From Centrapalus pauciflorus (taxonomy: Eukaryota > Streptophyta > Magnoliopsida > Asterales > Asteraceae), in NCBI GenBank assembly GCA_020465985.1, contig JAANYP010000836.1:176249-240248 (forward strand): 64,000 nucleotides of DNA, written 5' to 3'. Under the pieces are notes generated by a model that saw only the letters and a program-made list of their open reading frames with translations, was not told where the DNA came from and did no database searches. Shown in pieces: positions 9,953 to 20,501 of this stretch. Numbering within the stretch: position 1 is the stretch's first letter; each line of letters opens with the position of its first letter. The translations under genes and the position numbers were made by a program.

Positions 9953-11744
9953 TATTATTCTTATCACTCTGCAGGAAAAACAACCATCCCAGGTTTGGTA
10001 CTTGGACAGTGACCGCTCAGGGCATATGACAGGTTGTAAGGACCTGCTGAGTGATCTCAGGCCTGAAAAAGGGCCAAAAGTCACATTAGGTGACAATGTA
10101 CAGGGATCCACTGAGGGATATGGAACTCTTAAAGCTGGTGCTGCAGTGTTCAAAAGAGTAGCCTATGTGGTTGGGCTAAAACATAACCTTGTTAGCATAA
10201 GCCAACTGTGTGATGCTGGCTATAAGGTTAACTTTGATGAGCACCTGGGTTACATATTGGATCCCCAAGGCAAAGTTGTGCTGTGTGCTCAACGAAAGAA
10301 AGGTGTATATGTTGTGGACATGCAATCTGCTGATCCCACAACTGAAACCTGCTTTCTCACAAGAACAAATGCAGACTTAAACTGGTTATGGCACAAAAGG
10401 TTGTCACATCTGAACTTCAAGAACATCAACAAACTCTGTAAGAGAGAGTTGGTGACAGGTTTGCCTTCTATGACCTTTGTTAAAGATAAACTCTGCACAG
10501 CTTGTGAGAAAGGGAAGCAGAGAAAATCATCATTTAAATCCAAACATAACTTCTCTATTGATACTCCACTCTTCTTAATCCATATGGACTTGTATGGACC
10601 TGTTAATGTCCCAAGTCTAGGAGGAAGAAGATACACTCTAGTAATGGTTGATGAGTTCTCCAGGTACACATGGGTTATCTTCTTGAAGAGCAAAGGAGAG
10701 GCTGCTAGAGAAATTATTGGATTTGTGAAAAAGATGGAAATGCTGAACTCTGCCCAAGTAAAGCAGCTTAGAAGTGATCATGGTACTGAATTCAAAAACA
10801 GTACTCTTGAAGACTTCTGTGAAGAGAAAGGAATTACTCAAAACTTTTCAGCTGTAAGAACTCCACAACAAAATGGAGTTGCTGAAAGGAGAAACAGAAC
10901 TCTCATTGAAGCTGCTAGAACCATGCTGTGTGCATCAGGTTTACCTTCATCATTCTGGGCTGAAGCTGTTAACACTGCCTGCTTCACCCAAAACAGATCC
11001 TTAGTGGTGAAAGGGTTCAACAAGACTCCTTATGAGCTGCTCAAAGGGAGGAAACCAAATGTCAGTTACTTCCATGTATTTGGTTGTCCCTGCTTCATTT
11101 TGAATCAAAGGGATCAGCTGGCAAAGTTTGAACCAAAAGCTGATGAAGGTGTGTTTGTTGGCTACTCTGCTATCTCTAAAGCCTACAGAGTGTACAACAA
11201 CAAAAGAAAGGTGATAGATGAATCTATCAATGTCAGCTTTGAAGAGTCTAAGAATGCTACCACCAAAGCTGTTCCTGAATCAGTTTCAGGAGAATTAAAC
11301 TTTGATGATCTGATGCACTCAAACAATGAAGAGGACTCAAAAGCTTCCACAACACCCAGTGTGGAACCTGTTAATCATGATGGGCATGATGGTGATTATG
11401 TCAATACACCCTGTGTGAATAAGTGTACTGACCTAATTACAACTGCATGTCCTGAACCTATCAATGCTGATTTTCCTGGTTCCTCTGCTGATATGTTCAA
11501 CAGTGTTCAGTCATGTTCAACAAGTGAGCAGGCTCAAGACAACAGTGTGTCTGAAAATCTTGAGAGCTGTTCAACAGGACCTGCTGAAGATGCTGATAAC
11601 TCAGGAGAATCATCATTGAAGAATGATCCTAAGTGGATCAGATGTCACCCCAATGATCAAATAATTGGTGACATCAACAAAGGGGTACAAACAAGGTGGG
11701 ACAGCTTAGGGAACTTCTGTATGTATCTAGTTTTGTTTCACTAA
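9951..11744 (+). CDS. copia A pol, first part (protease, integrase)
   Basis: The frame is open from at least 9951. It begins with the copia protease block, where the usual Asp-Ser-Gly active site reads WYLDSDRSGHMTG, with Asp in place of the catalytic-loop Gly, so protease is probably dead. Next come the pre-integrase zinc finger (WLWHKRLSHL, then CTACEKGKQ; about 10387-10520) and the integrase core with Asp codons at 10587 and 10776 and Glu at 10884, a correct D-35-E triad. The C-terminal GKGR-like region (YELLKGRKPN, FHVFGCPCF) and a Ser/Asn/Asp-rich linker follow. The frame breaks near 11694 by a single-base indel and continues in another frame as reverse transcriptase. Apart from the protease change and this indel the gene looks intact. 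Confidence 0.9.
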   Translation, partial: NIILITLQEKQPSQVWYLDSDRSGHMTGCKDLLSDLRPEKGPKVTLGDNVQGSTEGYGTLKAGAAVFKRVAYVVGLKHNLVSISQLCDAGYKVNFDEHLGYILDPQGKVVLCAQRKKGVYVVDMQSADPTTETCFLTRTNADLNWLWHKRLSHLNFKNINKLCKRELVTGLPSMTFVKDKLCTACEKGKQRKSSFKSKHNFSIDTPLFLIHMDLYGPVNVPSLGGRRYTLVMVDEFSRYTWVIFLKSKGEAAREIIGFVKKMEMLNSAQVKQLRSDHGTEFKNSTLEDFCEEKGITQNFSAVRTPQQNGVAERRNRTLIEAARTMLCASGLPSSFWAEAVNTACFTQNRSLVVKGFNKTPYELLKGRKPNVSYFHVFGCPCFILNQRDQLAKFEPKADEGVFVGYSAISKAYRVYNNKRKVIDESINVSFEESKNATTKAVPESVSGELNFDDLMHSNNEEDSKASTTPSVEPVNHDGHDGDYVNTPCVNKCTDLITTACPEPINADFPGSSADMFNSVQSCSTSEQAQDNSVSENLESCSTGPAEDADNSGESSLKNDPKWIRCHPNDQIIGDINKGVQTRWDSLGNFCMYLVLFH

Positions 11745-13276
11745 TGGAGCCAAAGAAAGTGGATGAAGCACTAAAAGATACCAATTGGATCACTGCCATG
11801 CATGAAGAACTCAATCAGTTTGAGAGAAACAAGGTATGGAAGCTGGTCCCTGCACCTAAAGGCAAAACTATAATTGGCACTAAATGGGTTTTCAGAAATA
11901 AGATGGATGAGCAAGGTCATGTCATAAGAAATAAGGCAAGACTGGTTGCTCAAGGTTATAGACAGGAGGAAGGTATTGACTATGATGAGACATTTGCTCC
12001 TGTGGCCAGACTAGAAGCAATTCGTTTGTATCTAGCCTACGCTGCTCATAAGAGCATTAAGGTATTTCAAATGGATGTGAAGAGTGCATTTTTAAATGGA
12101 AAGCTGCAAGAAGAAGTTTATGTCAAGCAGCCTCCAGGTTTTGATAATGAACATCATCCAGGTTTTGTCTATAAGTTGGACAAAGCTCTCTATGGTCTTA
12201 AACAAGCCCCTAGAGCCTGGTATGACACTCTTACTGAGTTCCTTATGAGCAATGGGTATTCCAGAGGTAAAGTGGATACTACACTGTTCATAAAGAAGGT
12301 GAAATCTGATATTATGCTTGTTCAAATTTATATGGATGATATAATATATGGTTCTACCAATGAGCAGGTATGCAAGAATTTTTCATTACTCATGAAATCT
12401 AAATATGAAATGAGTATGATGGGAGAACTTACTTTCTTTTTAGGATTACAGGTTAAACAAACCTCAACTGGAATTTTCATAAATCAAAGAAAGTATACCT
12501 TAGATCTCTTGAAAAAGTTTAAATTTGATCAAAGTTCTCCTATTAAAACCCCAATGGCAACCAATGTAAAATTGGATGCTGATACCAGTAGCAAAGCTGT
12601 TTCAGTAATAGCTTACAGAGGTATGATTGGGAGCTTGCTATATCTAACTGCTAGTAGACCTGATATTATGTTTGCCACCTGTCTGTGTGCTAGGTTCCAA
12701 GCTGATCCAAAGGAATCTCATCTAGCTGCTGTTAAAAGAATCTTCAGATACCTGAAGGGTACACCAGGTTTGGGTCTTTGGTATCCCAAAGACTCCAGCC
12801 TTGAACTAACAGGTTATTCAGATTCTGATTTTGCAGGCTGCAGGCTAGATAGGAAAAACACAACAGGTGGATGTCAACTCCTTGGTGGTAAGTTGATAAG
12901 TTGGTGCAGCAAGAAGCAGAACTCAGTGTCTACTTCTACTGCTGAAGCTGAGTACATTGCTGGTGGAAGCTGCTGTGGGCAGATTCTGTGGATGCAGCAT
13001 CAGCTTGAAGATTATGGGCTTGTGTATAGGAAAATTCCTATTCTGTGTGATAACACAAGTGTCATAGCCATTTCCAACAATCCAGTTTTTCATTCAAGAA
13101 CAAAGCATATTGAAGTCAGACATCATTTCATCAGAGATCACATCCAGAAAGGTAATGTGGAGGTAAGTTTTATTTCCACAAATGAACAGCTTGCAGACAT
13201 TTTCACCAAACCTCTGGATGAAACAAGGTTTAATTACCTTGTCAGCAAGCTGGCCATGTTAAACAAAAGTGACTAA
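11696..13276 (+). CDS. copia A pol, second part (reverse transcriptase, RNase H)
   Basis: Continues the pol gene after the one-base break near 11694. The RVT_2 domain runs from WVFRNKMDEQG through VFQMDVKSAFLNG and LDKALYGLKQAPRAWY to the polymerase motif YMDD (12329-12340). The thumb region contains MMGELTFFLGLQV. RNase H begins about 12810 (GYSDSDFAGCRLDRK), with SWCSKKQNSVSTSTAEAEY holding the conserved Glu, and DNTSVIAISNNPVFHSRTKHI downstream. It copies element RNA into cDNA and degrades the RNA strand. No stop codon occurs in this part, and length and motif order match complete copia elements. Confidence 0.93.
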   Translation: MGQLRELLYVSSFVSLMEPKKVDEALKDTNWITAMHEELNQFERNKVWKLVPAPKGKTIIGTKWVFRNKMDEQGHVIRNKARLVAQGYRQEEGIDYDETFAPVARLEAIRLYLAYAAHKSIKVFQMDVKSAFLNGKLQEEVYVKQPPGFDNEHHPGFVYKLDKALYGLKQAPRAWYDTLTEFLMSNGYSRGKVDTTLFIKKVKSDIMLVQIYMDDIIYGSTNEQVCKNFSLLMKSKYEMSMMGELTFFLGLQVKQTSTGIFINQRKYTLDLLKKFKFDQSSPIKTPMATNVKLDADTSSKAVSVIAYRGMIGSLLYLTASRPDIMFATCLCARFQADPKESHLAAVKRIFRYLKGTPGLGLWYPKDSSLELTGYSDSDFAGCRLDRKNTTGGCQLLGGKLISWCSKKQNSVSTSTAEAEYIAGGSCCGQILWMQHQLEDYGLVYRKIPILCDNTSVIAISNNPVFHSRTKHIEVRHHFIRDHIQKGNVEVSFISTNEQLADIFTKPLDETRFNYLVSKLAMLNKSD

Positions 13277-13848
13277 GTGTCCTCAAAGGTCTAAAATTGG
13301 TGTATGTCTCACACTGATCAAGTTTCTCAGAACAGCTTAGACAGAACATGCTCTGCGTGTTAGGTACTTAGCCATTTTTCTGAAATCCTTGATCAGCTTG
13401 AACATACAACAGGCTGAACACAAACAGTTTACTCGTCCAGCCTGATCTGCTGGTCCATTCTTCACTCTCATTCCCTCACACTGACTTACAAGATGTTATC
13501 TTGTAACCTGCTCAACTATTGGCCACAACCTATTCCTACATAGTTGGACAGGCTGAAGGAACAGCTTGAAGAATGAACAGCTTGTGATGACTCCGCTCAT
13601 CACAAGTTTAACCAACAGCTTAGACCAACAGTTTTAATTACCTTTCTTCAAACTTAAGTTACTTAATTAATGTTTTTATTTAACTTAATTACTGCGGATA
13701 ATGTGGGTTACGTGTGTTAGTGATTAAAAAAGGGCTCAAGTGGTCTAACAAACGGTCTGACATGGACAACCGTTCCGTTTTCCGTTAACGACCTTTTCAA
13801 ATCAACCGCCCAAAACTTTCTCTCTCATACACACTCACATTCAAATCC
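13277..13848. promoter_or_regulatory. copia A spacer and upstream region of the extra gene
   Basis: No coding stretch is seen. The first 350 bases are rich in AACAGCTT/CAGCTTGAA words also found in the 3' LTR. From 13751 four AACGG/CCGTT words cluster within 36 bases (13751, 13770, 13775, 13782). These resemble the core bound by plant MYB proteins (known family preference; binding here is inference). The region ends in the TATA box at 13849. It looks like a promoter for the gene starting at 13966. Confidence 0.5.
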
Positions 13849-13856
13849 TATAAATA
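13849..13856 (+). promoter_or_regulatory. TATA box before copia A extra gene
   Basis: TATAAATA, a consensus plant TATA box, lies 117 bases before the ATG at 13966. A CT-rich stretch (TCTTCGTCTTCCTCAC, from about 13872) follows at the distance expected for a transcription start, leaving an 85-90 base leader without an intervening ATG that I can see. The start context AAAATGG is favourable. Confidence 0.5.
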
Positions 13857-13965
13857 CCTCATACTGTTACATCTTCGTCTTCCTCACTACTATAATCTGC
13901 CTTCTAAAGAACCCTAAATATTCGACTAAGTGTCTTGTGCTTCTGCTACTTTCTCTACTCCCAAA

Positions 13966-15741
13966 ATGGCTCACAGAAATAACCCCTTCCTACCAGTGTT
14001 TGTTGGTGATGATGTGCAGAAGCATCCATCAGTCACCACAATGCTAACCCTTAAACCCACAAACTGCATTGCCAACCTTACAATACCCAAAAACTATGTG
14101 GGGAAAGGTTATGATCAAATGGTGGAGTTTTTGCAAGTTCATCCGTTGAACTATGCTATGACTGCAACTCCTGGTGTCCTGTACCAGGAGATGGTGTACG
14201 AGTTCTGGTACACTTGTGCCTACAACCCCAACACCAAAGTCATCAAGGGGACTATTCTCAATGGGACTCAGACCATTGAGATTACTGCTGATCTTCTCAG
14301 GGAGGTTCTTCATCTGCCCATTGCTGAATCATATGACATGCCCCAGCCTGAAAATGAGCAAATGGGAAATTTTCTACGCTTCTGTGGTGTAGCAGAACCC
14401 AAAATTGGAGCAACATTGTATAGGAAGGATTTGTCTCCTACCTACAGCTTTCTGTTTGCCTCAGTGATGATGAGCTTCAGCAGCAAAGTTGGTTCATTTG
14501 ACCAACTGAGCCGTGATGAAGTCCCCATAGTCCTACAGCTGGTGGATGGGACTACAATTGATATGGCTAAGTGGATATTTCTGAACATGAGGAACCTGGT
14601 GCAGCAAGAGCCAAGACCAGCTGCTGTCCGATACCCCAGGTTTCTGAGCCTCATATTCAGACACATTTGTGGTGAGCATCTGTACAACTCTCAGCCTTTA
14701 CTTCATACTGCTGCATTCCCTGTAATAGGGAATAGAGTTTTCTACACTCCTGTACTCCCAAATGAGCCTCCTCTATCCACACCAATGAGGAGGTTGTTAG
14801 GATTGGTGGAAGGACCCTCTGCTGTGAGGGTGGATCCAGAAGCTGCTGCTCCCACGAGAAAATCCAAAGCCAAGTCCAAACTTGTTAAGAGGACCCTGGC
14901 AACTGCTGAAGTTGGGCCTGTGAAAAAGAAGGCCAAAACAGCTCAGTCTGAGTCTGCTCTCTTAGCCTCTGTGGCTGAGGGGGAGCAGGCTCCTCACCCT
15001 GAAGCCTCTGTGGCTGGTGCCTTTGTGGCACCTGAGACTATGGAACAGGCCAACCCACCTGTTTCTGACCCTGTCTCAAAACCTGTCCAGTCTAAACCCC
15101 TCATCACCTCTCCACAATCACCCACTTCATCCATTCACTACCAACGAAAATCCCTCTCCAAAAAGAAACTAGCCAAAACAACCACTTCCTCTGTTCCCTC
15201 CCAACAGGGTTCGGTTGTAAGAGAAGCAACCCCTGCTGCCTCTCCTATATTGGGAGAAGGTTCAGCCCAATTGGAGCATGCTTCACTCCAACCTGAGTCT
15301 ACCCAGAGTCAGCCTAGACCCTCTGGTTCCTCCCAACAGGAATCAGTTGTACAAAAGGAGATAACCACCTCAACTATTCCAGCCTCCCAACAGGCTGAGA
15401 ATATTGAAAGACAGGGGCCCTCTCCACTCCATACTGAGTCCACACTGTCCCCCACTCAAATCTCCTCACACCCTGAGTCTGCACGAGGTGCCCACGCTGC
15501 TGGTATAGACCAATCAGCAGCTCAGCCTCAAACTTCTGCTCCCCATGATCTAGCTGTTCTACACCAAACAGCTGCTGAGGGACCAACAACACAAGCTGAT
15601 GAACCTCAGGGATCGTACCATCCCTCTGGTGAGGCTGCTCCCTCTATGCAAACTCCATCAGCAGGTTTCACCACTGCTGATGTTGAAATGCCTATATCCC
15701 ATCTCCCAATGATGAGGTGCCTTCACACCAAGGCACTGTAG
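13966..15741 (+). CDS. copia A extra (env-position) gene, N-terminal part
   Basis: I chose the ATG at 13966 (context AAAATGG) over the open frame further upstream. The first about 250 residues form a folded domain: Y-DQMVEFLQVHPLNYAM, EMVYEFWYTCAY, ITADLLREVLHLP, then YSFLFASVMMSFSSKVGSFD and ARYP-like YPRFLSLIFRHICGE. A comparable domain begins the extra gene of copia B (56914), aligning at YRQMVDFL, RQFWDHL, SADILRQVLQL and YPRFVMMLIRHF. From about residue 290 it is Pro/Ser/Gln/Thr-rich with Lys clusters that could be nuclear signals. I do not know its function. Genes at this place are called envelope-like in some Sireviruses, but I see no signal peptide or obvious membrane span. The frame breaks near 15700 and continues in another frame from 15717. 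Confidence 0.8.
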   Translation: MAHRNNPFLPVFVGDDVQKHPSVTTMLTLKPTNCIANLTIPKNYVGKGYDQMVEFLQVHPLNYAMTATPGVLYQEMVYEFWYTCAYNPNTKVIKGTILNGTQTIEITADLLREVLHLPIAESYDMPQPENEQMGNFLRFCGVAEPKIGATLYRKDLSPTYSFLFASVMMSFSSKVGSFDQLSRDEVPIVLQLVDGTTIDMAKWIFLNMRNLVQQEPRPAAVRYPRFLSLIFRHICGEHLYNSQPLLHTAAFPVIGNRVFYTPVLPNEPPLSTPMRRLLGLVEGPSAVRVDPEAAAPTRKSKAKSKLVKRTLATAEVGPVKKKAKTAQSESALLASVAEGEQAPHPEASVAGAFVAPETMEQANPPVSDPVSKPVQSKPLITSPQSPTSSIHYQRKSLSKKKLAKTTTSSVPSQQGSVVREATPAASPILGEGSAQLEHASLQPESTQSQPRPSGSSQQESVVQKEITTSTIPASQQAENIERQGPSPLHTESTLSPTQISSHPESARGAHAAGIDQSAAQPQTSAPHDLAVLHQTAAEGPTTQADEPQGSYHPSGEAAPSMQTPSAGFTTADVEMPISHLPMMRCLHTKAL

Positions 15742-18071
15742 AGGGAACACCCACTGGCCTTCATGAGGATGTTGCAACACAAGCAGCATCTGAAAGGCCC
15801 CCAACATCAACCCCTTTTCCTGATGAAGCAGCTACAGCCGCTGCTGAGGGACCCTTTGACCCCTCCAAGCTGGGCCACATTACTTTTGCCCAGGCTATGG
15901 AGCTTCTTTCAAATGTTCCTCTTCCCTCTCCATCACATCCTCATACACCAGCCTCCTCATCATCTTCTCCATCTACCCAATCTAAACAGTCCACCCATAC
16001 ACCTCCATCTCCTAAAGACCTGCCTTTGAAGGATCAGCTTTCTCTGCTGACCAACAAAGTTGGTTCTTTAGAAACTGCTATGACCTCTCTACCCTCTATT
16101 ATTTCAGACTCTGTGTCTGAACAGCTTAAGGGGTTCTTTGATTTGTTCAAAGACTCCTTCCCTGCTACTCCACAAATAGATAATTCTCCACAGCTGTTAG
16201 CACTCACTGCACAACTGCAAAATGTGTCCACCTCCCTCTCCTCTATTCTCTCACTGCAACAGGACTCTGTGTCCTCAATGACAACTATTTCTCAACAGCT
16301 GTCATCTCTCGTCACTTCTTGCAACACTACTCTTCCTACTACTCTGGCCAGCTTGAACAACCTCATTAGCTCCCTATCAATTTCTGTGTCATCAAACCTT
16401 GCTGATATGCAAGATTCTCTCGAATTACATCTTGCACAGCTTCAAAGTTTGCTGTTCACCGATTCTGATAGAGAAAATATTGTTAAGCTGACCTCCCTTG
16501 CTGATACCCAATCCTCTTCTCTTCAGTCCTGTCTTACCCAGCTTGCAGAGGTGAAGGACAACTTGGCATTCTTAGTAAATAGCCTTGTTGGCCCCAGGCC
16601 TGCTGCCAAAACTGCTGGCAAGCCTGATGACTTTGTGTCCTCAGGCAGACCGGGTGTTGAAGGTGCTGGTCCATCTCCTTCAAAGGGGGAGAAGTCGTCT
16701 GCCTCTAAGACTAAGTCTAAGGGGGAGAAAACTTCTTCTCCTAAGGAGAAACCAGTGCCTGCAGCACAAACTGGTCAACAAGCAGGAGCTTCAACAGGTA
16801 CATTGGAAGGTGCCTCCCATGCTGCTCAGCCTACTCAGGTTGAATCTCCAATCCCTGCTCAATCTAAGGGGGAGGAAACTATTCCTGAGGGCAGGCCAAG
16901 CAGCAGAAGGAGGCATCTAATCTTAGAAGAAGAAGAAGAGGAGGAGTAAAGTCCTGAAGCTGCTATCACTACAGCAGCTAAAGGTAAAGCAATAGCAGCA
17001 ACTGATCCTCAACAGGAGAAAGCAGCAGAAATCCAATTTCACAAAGCCAGGGCCAAAGAAATGGGTCTTCCTATGCATAAGTATTTTGAGTTTAGAGAAG
17101 AACAGCTTCAAGCCCTGGAAGCTTTAAGAAAATAAGAAGAGTCTGCAAAAGCTGCTAAGTCTTTTGCACTTCAAGAGGCAAGGAAAGTTAAGATGTCCTC
17201 TCTTGTTGTGCAAAAGAAAATTTTGGAAGCTGCTAAGGGATCAGTAGAGGAAAAGGAAGCTGAAAAAGAAAAAGGTGCTCAGGTCTCAGTGCCCAAAACT
17301 TCAGTGCCTTCTGCAAGAGCTCAATTTCACTTTGACAACCTGGCAAGAAGAAAATTTCAAGATGTTGCTGATAGAAGGCTTGCTAAGGAGGCAATTGTCA
17401 AAGCTGTGCCAATTTCAAGAAAAGGCAGTCAATGGAAGTTGAAAATAACCAGAATGGGTGCAGCAGGCCCAGAACTAGAAACATATGACTTCACTGATGT
17501 TGCACAAATGGGGTACAAAGAACGGATTGAGCTGGCAGTTGCTCTGAGTGAGTCTAAGTCTGAAACTGCCAAGACTATCAGAGCATATGTGAAGAAGCTG
17601 ATGGAGAGAGTGAAGAATCTTGGCCTGATCTCCAAAGAAGTAAGTGAAGGTGTCTATGTGACACAACCAAAAATAAAGGCCAGGAGGACAAGGAAGGACA
17701 CTGAGATGGAACAACTCCTCATCCTGATAGAACAAGGTGACTATGCTATTGAGATGAAAGGAGTTGATCACAGCCTGCCTAGTGGAATTGAGTTTGAAGA
17801 TGGCAAGATCATTGAAGAGCATGAGCTGGGGGCATTTTTTGTAGATCCCTTAACTCAGAAGAAATGCTTTCAGAGAGCATCAAATCTATACAAGGTGGAT
17901 CTGAGACAGCTGGTAGCCTTCAGACTTGCAGTTTCATTCAGGCAGTCAAGCAGGTGGAGAGCAGCTATCTAGGATCAGCTCAGAAGCTGTTATGAAAGAG
18001 GTGAACTTGAGGATCCCAAGTTTATGATAATAAGAAGTGAAATTCAAGAACTTGAACTAGAGAGGAATTAG
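15717..18071 (+). pseudogene. copia A extra gene, C-terminal part with three in-frame stops
   Basis: Continues the extra gene in frame 15717 after an indel near 15700. One frame runs to 18071, broken by TAA at 16947, TAA at 17133 and TAG at 17970. The part to 16949 is Ser/Thr/Pro-rich, with long helical heptad-like stretches (about 16020-16600: LLALTAQLQNVSTSLSSIL) and repeated SKGEKTS words, ending in an acidic Glu run. After the second stop there is a Lys/Glu/Ala-rich helix (17150-17290), then a compact region (ELETYDFTDVAQMGYKERI; AKTIRAYVKKLMERVKNLG; DLRQLVAFRLAVSF), then a short tail (RSCYERGELEDPKF). The complete protein would exceed 1,300 residues. Function is unknown. Confidence 0.7.
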
Positions 18072-18438
18072 AGAAGATATTTGAAGATCCCTCTCCATTG
18101 TGATGAAGTCCATCTGCCATCAGGGCAGGTGAAGAATGGAAGCTGTCCATCAGTTGGACAGGCTTACCATTTTCTGCTCCTAACAAAAACAGTCCAATGT
18201 ACATTAGTTGTACTTTATTTACATATGTTGTAATTTGCTTTTACATTAGTTGTAATATACATCAGTACATCAGTTGTACTTTTGTAAGAACATGTGTTGT
18301 TCTAATGTAATAAAAAATCAGTGTATATATAAACTGATGTTTTACTTTATGTTGATGTTGTAATTCTATTTCAACAAATGTACTGTAAAAATATATATTG
18401 ACTTTTGATAAGATCAGCTTAGAATGGTTATTGCAAAT
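18072..18438. other. copia A 3' untranslated region
   Basis: AT-rich and non-coding. It contains several near-repeats of ACATTAGTTGTA / ACATCAGTTGTACTT (18200-18275) and an AATAAA-like signal (about 18309). This could be the 3' end of a separate transcript for the extra gene. Confidence 0.4.
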
Positions 18439-18447
18439 AGGGGGAGA
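18439..18447 (+). promoter_or_regulatory. polypurine tract of copia A
   Basis: AGGGGGAGA directly before TGTTAGG, the LTR start. It primes plus-strand DNA synthesis in LTR elements. Confidence 0.8.
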
Positions 18448-18448
18448 T

Positions 18449-19571
18449 TGTTAGGCACAAAAAGGTCTCAGTCAAACCTGCTCTGCATCTGAGGTGGAGA
18501 TTATTAATCTAACCTGTTGATGCCTTTGAAGGTTGAATTTAAGGCCTATTATATGCCTTATTGAAACCTGAAAATGATTTGCAATATCATCCTAAAGCTG
18601 TTCTATGTGTTGCAACAAAGGCAGTTTTGCCCAAGCTGTTCAGTCTGCTGAACAGGCTGGACATAAACTGTCTACGTTGCTCTACATTGATGAGCAGCTT
18701 GGGCAGTGTACAAGTGTTCTATTCTTTGTGAACAGAACCTGTTCTTTGTGAACAGACTAAACACTTTATGGAATGTGTTTACAAGTCCTCATGTATTGTT
18801 TTTGACGACAAGATCAGTTTACAAAGTCAAAGACAAAGTGGAAATCAGAACTGCTCAGCCTGCCCAAGCTGTTCTGTTACATGAAGACAAAAGATTATTT
18901 CAAAAAGGGTGACAAACCTTTTTCTTATATCAAAATAGGCCTTTACAAGGAAGAAAAACACAAAGTTGACATTCCTTATTTGGTTAAAGGCAATGCAACA
19001 GTAGACAAAGTGAAAAGACAAAAGTTCTGCACATGTGAAGACAAGTCTGCTTTTCAGAAAAGTGCAGAAAAGGTTATGTTGTCTTTTCAACAAGACTTCT
19101 GCTTTTTCATCTCGTCCAATGAAGAAGCTTCACTTAGATCCTCTGAGTGGGTATAAAAAGAAACTTCCAAGGATTGATCGATCAAGCCAAAAAGCTAAGT
19201 GCTGAAAACAAGAGTGAACGTGCATTCAAAGTGTGTCTTTCATGCATGCAAGTCTGCTTGAATAAAACAGTACTCAGTGTCTAAGTTGTTCTTGTTCAAG
19301 CTGTTCCTCAGAGTCTTGTAAACACAGTGAGTGATTCTTAGTGAGTGTATTCATTGTAATTAGTTTAAGTCAGTCTTAGACTAGTTAGATATACTGTTGT
19401 ATCTGTCATCTCAGCTTGAACCTTTCCGCATTCAAGCTTGTTTGTAATTAACATTTGTTAATAATACATACAAACATTGAGAAAATTGTGTGTAGTTTTT
19501 AAAGTGCTGTATTCACCCCCCCCCCCCTACAGCTTAAAGCTCTACACTTGGGATATCTTTTGGGACCTACA
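18449..19571 (+). repeat. 3' LTR of copia A
   Basis: Begins TGTTAGGCAC after the polypurine tract. It has a TATA box TATAAAAAG at 19152-19160, an AATAAA at 19261-19266, and a run of 12 or so Cs near 19516-19529. I end it at CCTACA (19571) to give TG...CA; an earlier end at CTCTACA (19542) is possible. About 1.1 kb suits a Sirevirus LTR. The 5' LTR is outside the window, so neither the boundary nor a target duplication can be confirmed. U3 carries inverted repeats of the TGTTC/GAACA type (18636-18655, 18722-18756). Confidence 0.75.
18636..18655. promoter_or_regulatory. 8 bp perfect hairpin in copia A LTR U3
   Basis: CTGTTCAG, loop TCTG, CTGAACAG. It lies 500 bases before the LTR TATA box, next to the duplicated TTCTTTGTGAACAGA units at 18722-18736 and 18742-18756. 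Palindromes in Sirevirus LTRs have been reported as conserved cis elements; whether this is one is inference. Confidence 0.5.
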
Positions 19572-20411
19572 TATAAAGTATAAAAATTATACGAAACGAA
19601 ATTAAATTATTCGAAATGTTTTATTGTATGTTTTTGTGTCTAATTGATTAATAACATTTATACTTTTATTATATTTTTATATCTATTTGTTTTATTAAAA
19701 AAAGAGTTGTTAATAATTTGTAACTAAAAGACTCAAATGTGTGTGTGTGTGTCTATATATATATATATAAACAAGGGCAAAATGGGTAATTTAATTAAAG
19801 TTAATGGATAAGGGACCAATCTTGAAAGTAAACCTTGATAATAATGACCAATTTTGCAAAATTAAAAGTTTAGGGACCAAATCCAAAATTTGATATAAAC
19901 CACAGGGACCATTTTTGTAATTAACTCTAAATTCTTTTAGGGTTGATAATTTAAAGTTCATATATAGCACAAGGACCATTTATGTCATTTACTCTTAGGT
20001 AAATTTAAAAAAAAAGGTATCATTGCAAATTTGTTGAAAACGAGGAAAACACTCCGCGCTTTGCAGCGGGTATATGAATCGCACACAAATAAATTAATAA
20101 AGCTGAAAATGTAAAAAGTATAGAAATCTAAAATATAATTCTCAATCATTAACAAATAAATTAATAAAGCCGAAATATAAAAAATACGAAATTTAACATA
20201 TAATTCTCAGTCAAATATAATAATATTTATAATCACATATCATTTTAATGTTATTATTATTTAGAAGGGTCAATCGTTATTTTTAGATTTTTTTTAAACA
20301 AATTCTAAATATACTACATTCATCTTGCTAAAACTTATAATGATAATAATACAAAAAAAAAAAAAAATATCGAGCAAATTTTAATTTTATACACACACAT
20401 ACATACATATA

Positions 20412-20501
<90 letters not shown>

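Noticed and set aside
13966..18071. Calling the extra gene a true envelope gene
   Set aside because: Position fits, but I see no signal peptide, membrane span or glycoprotein features; I keep it as unknown function.
18845..19156. Small open frames on both strands in the copia A LTR
   Set aside because: They lie in U3 upstream of the LTR TATA box, with no recognisable product.
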